Both the position numbers and the translations under genes were made by a program. The notes below the pieces were generated by a model that made no database searches, was not told where the DNA came from, and worked only from the letters and a program-made list of their open reading frames with translations. Shown here one piece after another: positions 57,993-64,000 of a stretch of 64,000 bases of DNA. The stretch comes from Sorghum bicolor (Eukaryota > Streptophyta > Magnoliopsida > Poales > Poaceae). Numbering within the stretch: the first letter of the stretch is position 1; every line of letters starts with the position of its first letter. The DNA lies in NCBI RefSeq assembly GCF_000003195.3, contig NC_012870.2:34412741-34476740 (forward strand), given 5' to 3'.

Positions 57993-60900
57993 CACTATAA
58001 GAAATACATGACTTTTTAATGTTTAGTTATGTCAAAATATATGGAATTTATGTTACAAATTAAGATTTGTGACATCAAGTTGACGAAAATCAAAACATGG
58101 AAAAGCCCGCGTCATAAAATAATTATATGACATTTGTTTGGTTCATGTCACAAGCATATGACATTGGTTTATTGTCACAAAATCGTAGGCCTTGCCACGT
58201 GGCAGCTGACATGACAGAGAGAAAAAATATCACAAAATGAGTTTTGGCCTACTAAAGACCACATAACTCATGGGCCTGAAATCTATTTAGAGTGATGTTA
58301 GCTAGTCTATTATTTTCAATTACAGCTCATATCGATTTCGAGCCCACAACAATTCAGCCTACATAATATTTTTTTTACTCTTATAATACATCCGGTATTT
58401 TATCCCACATATTCCAGCCCATTTTTTTTCCCAAGCCCATAAAATTCAGCCTATTTTTTCCGGCACACACAATTCAGCCCATATATAATATTTCATCACA
58501 TATAATTGCATCCATATAATTTTTCAACATATCAAACATCAAATCCAAATGAATTAATATCTCCATAATAAATACAATATCATTACATCAATCCACCAAT
58601 TCATTACATATGTAGGGTCTCAAGTCTCAAATTTTCCAGCACATGTGTAGTAGCAGCACAATAGGTCAATAGCCAAAAGCACAAGAGTAGTAGTGCAGCA
58701 GCCAAAAGTTATGTGTCTCCAGGCCACAAATTCAGTGTAACCAAAATATCATCATTGGAAGACATGAACTGGAGGGTTTTACCCTTAGATGCGTAAGTGC
58801 ATAATGTCATTCTAGTGATAAGCAAGTAGCCAACTGCTTCAGTCCAGCTGCTTCAGTTTGGCCGTCATGAAAGCCTTCTCATCCTTTCCTTTTTGAAGTT
58901 TAGACCCTACAAGTATACAGTAAAGGATAAGCTGTAATTATTCAAAAATCTCTCACAAAATATATAGACTCAAAATCTAGTGATTTCACAGACATGAAAA
59001 AGATATATTTTACCACACAGCAAGACATAATTCAGAGTTATTAGTATTACTGGATGTCACATAAATATCTATGCATAAATATTATAATAATACAATGTTC
59101 AAAACCAATGTTAAGTTAGTACATGCCATTAGTTTCATATATAACATGTGGCCATCATATCCACAAATTTGTTCATCCAATTACATGGTTATGCACATTA
59201 TCACCCACCCAACCATAATTAACCATGTCATACATAATTATAATGTTAGTAGTCCTTTATTTGATATTTTTCTTAAAAATAATGTCCCCATTCGATGGAT
59301 GGTAGGTTCCCCTCAAGTTTGAATTAGCCAATAGATACCTGCATCAGAGTCACTTGTAATTAACTATGTGCACTATATTACTAAATAAGGAAGCAATAAG
59401 GAGTTAAAATAATACTGATTCTGGAACAAGATATAACAGTTCTAGATTAATTAGATAGATCAGCTCAGGACTACATACTAAAAGCATGTAGATCTTTTAC
59501 ATACACCTATAACAATGTTCTCAACTTACTAATTTTGTGATCTAGTTGTAATGTCATAGTGTCGTGCTCTAATGCCTCACCTCTCGGGCCTTGTTTAGTT
59601 TCCAAAATTTTTTGTTTTTTTTCTACTGTAGCATTTCGTTTTTATTTGACAAACATTGTCCAATCATGGAGTAACTAGGCTCAAAAGATTCATCTCACAA
59701 ATTACAGATAAACTGTGTAGTTAGTTTTTATTTTTGTCTATATTTAATGCTCCATGCATGCGACCAAAGATTCGATGTGACAGAGAATCTTAAAAAATTT
59801 TGCGAACTAAACAAGGCCTAAAGGAAAAGTAGCAAGCCCTCTAATAAAGGAAAAGCAGCAAGCCAGAAACTACAACATACGAACAGCTCCATGGAACCAC
59901 CGGCCCGAGCACTGCTGCTCGCTATCCAGAAAGGCAGATCTAGTCCGGCCGAAGCGAGATCCAAGCTTATGGACTGCTACCAGGCATGTAGAGACCAAAT
60001 AATAGGTTAAACAATGCGAAATCGTTATCCCTAACCCTAAAATTAAGAAATGGGCTCACCTAAGACGACGCCGATGGGTTTGTCCGAGAGCTCACCGCCA
60101 ACGCACTAGCAAGCGCCGCGTGGCCGTGAGCCTCCTCGCGTGCACGCGCGGCCAGCAAAGGGCGCTATGGTAGTGCTGCGTGCAGCTTTGACTGCGCACC
60201 TCTCCTACCATCGTTTGCTTGGGCCATCATCGCGCTGATCTCTGAGCTGTGCGGCGGGCGGTGGCTAGCGTGAGCGTGAAAGGCCGAGGGGAAGAAAAGA
60301 AAAGTGAAGCTAGGGGTTTGAGGAGCCAGCTTCTTGCTGGTTTTGATCCTCTAAAATTAAAGGCCAGCCGTCCGATGCATCTGGATGGCTGAGAAAGCTC
60401 AGGGCCTTCCTAGGCTGGCCGTGGAGAAGTCGGCTTGATAGCCTTCACCGGCCCATACCCAGGTTGAGCGTTTCCTGGCAAGCATAGTCGCATGCTGTGC
60501 TAAGACGAGCTAAATGCTAACCAAAATAAGTTTCCTTTTTACGATGGTTTTCAGTAAGCTTCTCTATTATTTAATTAATGTACTCGTTAGCACTAAGACT
60601 AAGCAAATAAATATTAGTTGATTCCACTTCGAGCATTAAGAAATATTCTCTAGTTAGATTGGAACCAATGGAAAAATCTTATTATGAGAACGATTTTTCT
60701 TGTTTTTTCTTTTCTTTTGCTAGTAGAAATATATTAAATTCTAAGATATAAAAAATTATTTCAATGAAAATACAGTCAACAACAAAGTAGTAGAACTCGT
60801 CAACATCTACAACTTTGATTTTGGTCTTTTTTGCATATGAGTTTGTTTGAACAATTCAAAATTTGAATTTCAAAATACGAGCACTATGACATAATTTTTT

Positions 60901-61321
60901 TATAGCAAATGACTTCAAATGAATCAGGCGGTCCATAAGAGATTAGTGGTCGGTTTACCAAGGTGGCCCAACTAAAAAAAAACAGTTGGGCTGAAATAAA
61001 CGTCCAATAAAAAAGAAAAAAATCTGACGTGGCAACAGGGCATATCAACATCAGAAATATTATTTAAAATAATTTAATAATTATTTTTTGACACTAAATC
61101 TTTGTCAAAAGCTCATGACACTAAAAATAGACCTCATGACGTACAAAATAGTGTTACAACATGAACTTGAAATGGGTGTATGACATATATTGTGACGTAC
61201 AATTTTCAAAGGTCACTAAACCGAAATTCCTAGAAAATAACGACAAAAAATAGATGATATAGTGACGTAAGGACCTATCGTCATACTAAATACGTCAAAA
61301 AGCCACACATCTCTTGTAGTG
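57993..61321. mobile_element. Second CACTA-like element, non-autonomous
   Basis: The left end is CACTATAAGAAATACATGAC. The right end on the opposite strand is CACTACAAGAGATGTGTGG, followed on both by CTTTTTRA. TGC is duplicated (57990-57992 and 61322-61324). Subterminal zones carry TGTCA/TGACA motifs as in the element at 6757, so the two are related. No transposase is seen. A GC-rich segment at about 59880-60480 may be captured gene sequence (an ORF of 38 codons starts at about 59891). A MITE sits at 59587-59818. Confidence 0.75.
59587..59818. mobile_element. MITE with GGCCTTGTTTAGTT ends, inside the CACTA-like element
   Basis: 232 bp with inverted ends GGCCTTGTTTAGTTTCC and GGCCTTGTTTAGTTCGC. 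The interior (ACAAATTACAG, TTCGATGTGAC) matches the copy at 61375. No clear target duplication is left. Confidence 0.75.
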
Positions 61322-61374
61322 TGCGCATTTACAAGAATCCAACACACAACTGGCCACTTAAACAAGAAAAGATA

Positions 61375-61621
61375 GGCCTTGTTTAGTTTAGGGAGTGAAA
61401 TCTTTTCGGGTATCGTAGCATTTTCATTTTTATTTGGCAATTATTGTTCAACCATGGACTAACTAGTTAGCCTCAAAAGATTCGTCTCACAAATTATAGG
61501 CAAATTGTGTAATTAATTATTATTTTTTTCTATATTTAATGTTTCGTACATGTGCTGTAAGATTCGATGTGACGGGAAATCTTGAAACGTTTTTGGGTTT
61601 TGAAGTGAACTAAACAAGGCC
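61375..61621. mobile_element. MITE with GGCCTTGTTTAGTT ends, directly downstream of the bHLH gene
   Basis: 247 bp, ends GGCCTTGTTTAGTTTAG and GGCCTTGTTTAGTTCAC, flanked by ATA on both sides. A 3-bp duplication would fit a PIF/Harbinger (Tourist-like) MITE. It ends 16 bp from the bHLH stop codon and therefore probably lies in the 3' UTR of that gene. Confidence 0.8.
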
Positions 61622-61637
61622 ATAGTATTGATGTCCA

Positions 61638-62344
61638 CTAGCTAAAGCCAGCCTCATCCTGAATCCTCCCCAGGATCTCATGCACTGCAGCTGCAATCTC
61701 CTCCACAGAGCCGAGCTTGCAATCAACCTCAACCTGCAATTAAATCCAAACTATAGGTCAGTGAAGTCTCAGATAATCAGAGGCACCAATTGATCATTAG
61801 TACATATGGAGTAAAATATATGTAGTATACGAAGTGTCTGTGTATAATACTAAATATTAACCGTTCGTCACTGACCTTGAGGCTGAAGGCGTACATGACC
61901 ATGGTACCAGCCGTGCTGACGTTGAGATGCAAGGTCGTGAGGCCGAGCTGCTGGAGGCCGGCCGCCAGCCTCAGCAACTGCCTTGGCCGCCGCGGGGCCT
62001 GAACCTTGACGCTGGCGTGTCCATCCACCATGCTTGCCTCAATGTCGGCGGTGACGACTGACGACGACGGTGACCGAGAGCTCCCGGCGGACACCTTGAT
62101 GGTGTGGTTGCCGGCGCCGCTGTGGGAAGAAGAGGTAGCGGAGGAGTACTGTGGAAAGCTGAAGAAGGCAGCAAAGGGATTGCACGATTTGCTGTTGCTG
62201 CTGTGCTCCTGTAGGCTCCTATGCACCTCAAGGGATTGGAGCAGCTGCTCAAGCTCCCTCACGTAGTTGATTGCTCCCCCAACAATAGAGGCTTGATCGC
62301 CCTAAAACAATTTTGAAGATCATGAAAAATGCCGGGCAAGAATG

Positions 62345-62405
<61 letters not shown>

Positions 62406-62937
62406 GGCCAACAATTAAGGGGAAAAAAAGAGACAATGTAGTAGTATAATATTTTATTATGAAACAAATTAAACGAACATATACCCTTTGCCCATAGGAC
62501 GGTGGCATGAGGGAGCGGAGCACGGCGAGGTACTCGTTCATCTGCCGGCGGCGGTTCCGCTCAACGGCAATGTGAGTCATCCGCTGGCTCTCCATCTCCT
62601 CCTCGTTCTTGACGACCTTATTAGCCCGTCTCCTCTTTCTCTTGGCTGTCGTCGTCATGACCGGCGATGACGGCGGCTCAATGGCCGACGACAGCGCGAC
62701 TTCGCGCTCCGGCGAGGCCTTGGAGGAGCCCACCACCTTCCCCGACTCCTCGGCATTGTGCACGAGGGAAGCGAGCAGGAAGGGGTCCCAGTCGCCGGCG
62801 TACGGCACATGGTTATCGCCATGGCCAGTCGCATCTGACCAAAAAAAAGGAGCCCCGTAGGAGCAGTAGTCCCTGTGCCCGTAGCCTAAATGGCCTTGGG
62901 GTTGGGACGGATGCACCACGGCATCCAGCAATGCCAT
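61638..62937 (-). CDS. bHLH transcription factor, subgroup Ia (bHLH94/96/99-like)
   Basis: Three exons on the minus strand: 62937-62485, 62301-61876 and 61733-61638, all phase 0, with GT-AG introns, giving 324 residues. Start is ATG 62937. The basic region is KRKRRR...[17 protein letters not shown] (residues about 100-132), with His122, Glu126 and Arg130 positioned for E-box (CANNTG) binding. The helix-loop-helix has [15 protein letters not shown] then, across intron 1, [25 protein letters not shown]. The C-terminus (about 225-324) is an ACT-like dimerisation fold ([40 protein letters not shown]). Subgroup Ia includes SPCH, MUTE, FAMA and the bHLH94/96 relatives. The [20 protein letters not shown]...PPSY pattern fits the latter best. 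The protein should act in the nucleus as a dimer. All key residues are intact. Confidence 0.93.
62347..62402. repeat. (TA)n microsatellite in intron 1 of the bHLH gene
   Basis: About 28 uninterrupted TA units occupy nearly a third of the 183-bp intron. It is likely length-polymorphic. Confidence 0.95.
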
Positions 62938-63070
62938 TTCCAACGAATAAACGCGGCCGGGAACAAACGCGGGCTAGGGCCTAGTGTGGCAGGTACTACG
63001 AGGCTAGCAGAGCTGAGAGGACAGAGAATGAGTGTGGCTTATCAGGAGCGAGGGAGGAAGCGCCTGGTTT

Positions 63071-63079
63071 AATTTATAA
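63071..63079 (-). promoter_or_regulatory. TATA box of the bHLH gene
   Basis: TTATAAATT on the minus strand, about 134 bp upstream of the ATG, is the only good TATA match in the immediate upstream region. Confidence 0.55.
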
Positions 63080-64000
63080 GGCCACGGGAACGAAGGTGGT
63101 AGGGAAGACACGAGAGGGCCAGCCAGGTGAGGTGAGGACGTGAGGTGCCCTGGTTTTTGTGCCTGGGGGCGTGACACCCAATTCAATGATTTAAGTGGCA
63201 ACTAGCTAGGATTTTTTTTTTTCATTTCCTTTGCCTCTGACTTCTTCTAGGTTCTTTTGCTAATTTGTACTGTAGCGTTGTAGCAGCGATGGATGGTCAT
63301 TACCTTCATGCAGTTGCTTGCACTGATAAGAAAAATTAAGTTAAATATATGCATGTGTCTGTTTTGTGACAGGGCTACAAAGTATTTTAGGACAACACGA
63401 TTAATGTCGTCCTCAATGTTCTTCGTGTCCACGAGCTACACGACAAATGCCTCCAACTGCTCCTTCGTGGCATAAGTTGGCATCGCCATTGGACGGTGGC
63501 AAGGTAGAGGTGATTGTCACGTCGCCATAGTCGTGCTCCACCTGTGGCCTACATGGATTTTTGGGCTTGGCAGGCTAGTACCATCGATTCATCCGGTACT
63601 TCAGCACCATATCGTCATGCCTCTCACTTAGCTCTTTAAGAAAGATAGCTTCCACTAGTCTAAGGCGGCGTCCATAACAATCCTGATGATCAAGCAGGCC
63701 CTCTTTGCCATCCTAGTCCTCCACTTACCCATCTTTGAGAAGCCACTCCTCGTGGACGTTGAAGCTTTGGGGACGAGCTTTGCCACAGTGCTCCACACTT
63801 TGAAGTTCTGCTGGATTAGCGCTTGTCCACAATTCTGCAACACCAGTGGATAGCAAACTGTTTGGCTTTGATTTCAAGGTCCTGTAACATCTCAATAGGC
63901 TCAACACATTGTGTGATGCCCTGTCTATATGTGAGATGGGCAATGCACATGCCATCCTGACTGGATCAGCTATCTAGTCTAACCCCTCGTTCTAATTCTT
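63080..64000. other. bHLH upstream region, then a degenerate coding-like tail
   Basis: 63080-63240 is promoter-proximal DNA. From about 63380 to 63960 the minus strand has coding-like composition in shifting frames, with pieces such as ELWTSANPAELQ and EEWLLKDG. I do not recognise the family. Broken frames suggest a transposon-derived remnant. Confidence 0.35.

Noticed and set aside
62006..62266. Plus-strand ORF over the bHLH gene
   Set aside because: Shadow of exon 2; the minus-strand model has intact domains and consistent splice phases.
63655..63955. Host gene at the right edge
   Set aside because: Frames shift, no family recognised and no start or splice structure; listed only as a coding-like remnant.

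Overview
This is grass nuclear DNA, most likely from a panicoid such as sorghum. The evidence is large LTR retrotransposons nested inside one another, CACTA transposons with 3-bp target duplications, short MITEs ending in GGCCTTGTTTAGTT, and one intron-containing plant bHLH gene with GC-rich exons. Only the bHLH gene at the right end (61638-62937, minus strand) looks like an intact host gene.

Positions 494-56599 are one transposon onion. The outermost layer, 'O', is a plus-strand Athila-like Ty3/gypsy element (tRNA-Asp type primer site, CCHC gag, retropepsin) whose gag-protease frame is split by three clean insertions, each with a 5-bp target duplication. These are element I at 4554-18600 (TGGAG, same family as O), element D at 20773-35756 (CAACC, a short-LTR element with no pol) and element C at 35798-52609 (ATGGG, minus strand, a related Athila family with an ATHILA-type env-position ORF). 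Each of these is itself invaded. I carries a CACTA element (6757-10337, TCA) and a truncated family-B element (14422-16733). D carries a young, nearly full-length Tat-lineage element (21698-34098, TTATT) with gag, protease, RT, two RNase H regions, integrase and a multi-exon antisense gene encoding a plant mobile domain. C carries family-B element B2 (39286-46883, CATAC). The left end of O was duplicated as LTR-leader-LTR-leader-LTR, best explained by unequal recombination between the LTRs of O and I.

Right of the onion are a broken LTR fragment of a Tat-like element (56600-56861), about 1.1 kb I could not assign, a second CACTA-like element (57993-61321), a MITE ending 16 bp from the bHLH stop codon, the bHLH gene, and a degenerate tail. 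Positions 1-493 look like the internal promoter and first codons of the env-position ORF of another Athila-like element, cut by the insertion of O.

The most unusual observations are these. The Athila-like elements of the O/I/B family carry two successive retropepsin-like domains but no reverse transcriptase or integrase. A 133-residue hydrophobic ORF opened by the first AUG of the LTR leader lies inside every family-A LTR and has a recognisable relative in family-C LTRs. The Tat element is packed with the hexamer GCCGAT/ATCGGC in LTRs, coding DNA of both strands and spacers. Covarying palindromic E-box-like repeats sit upstream of the polypurine tracts. Broken frames are broken almost entirely by in-frame TAG/TGA substitutions rather than by indels.
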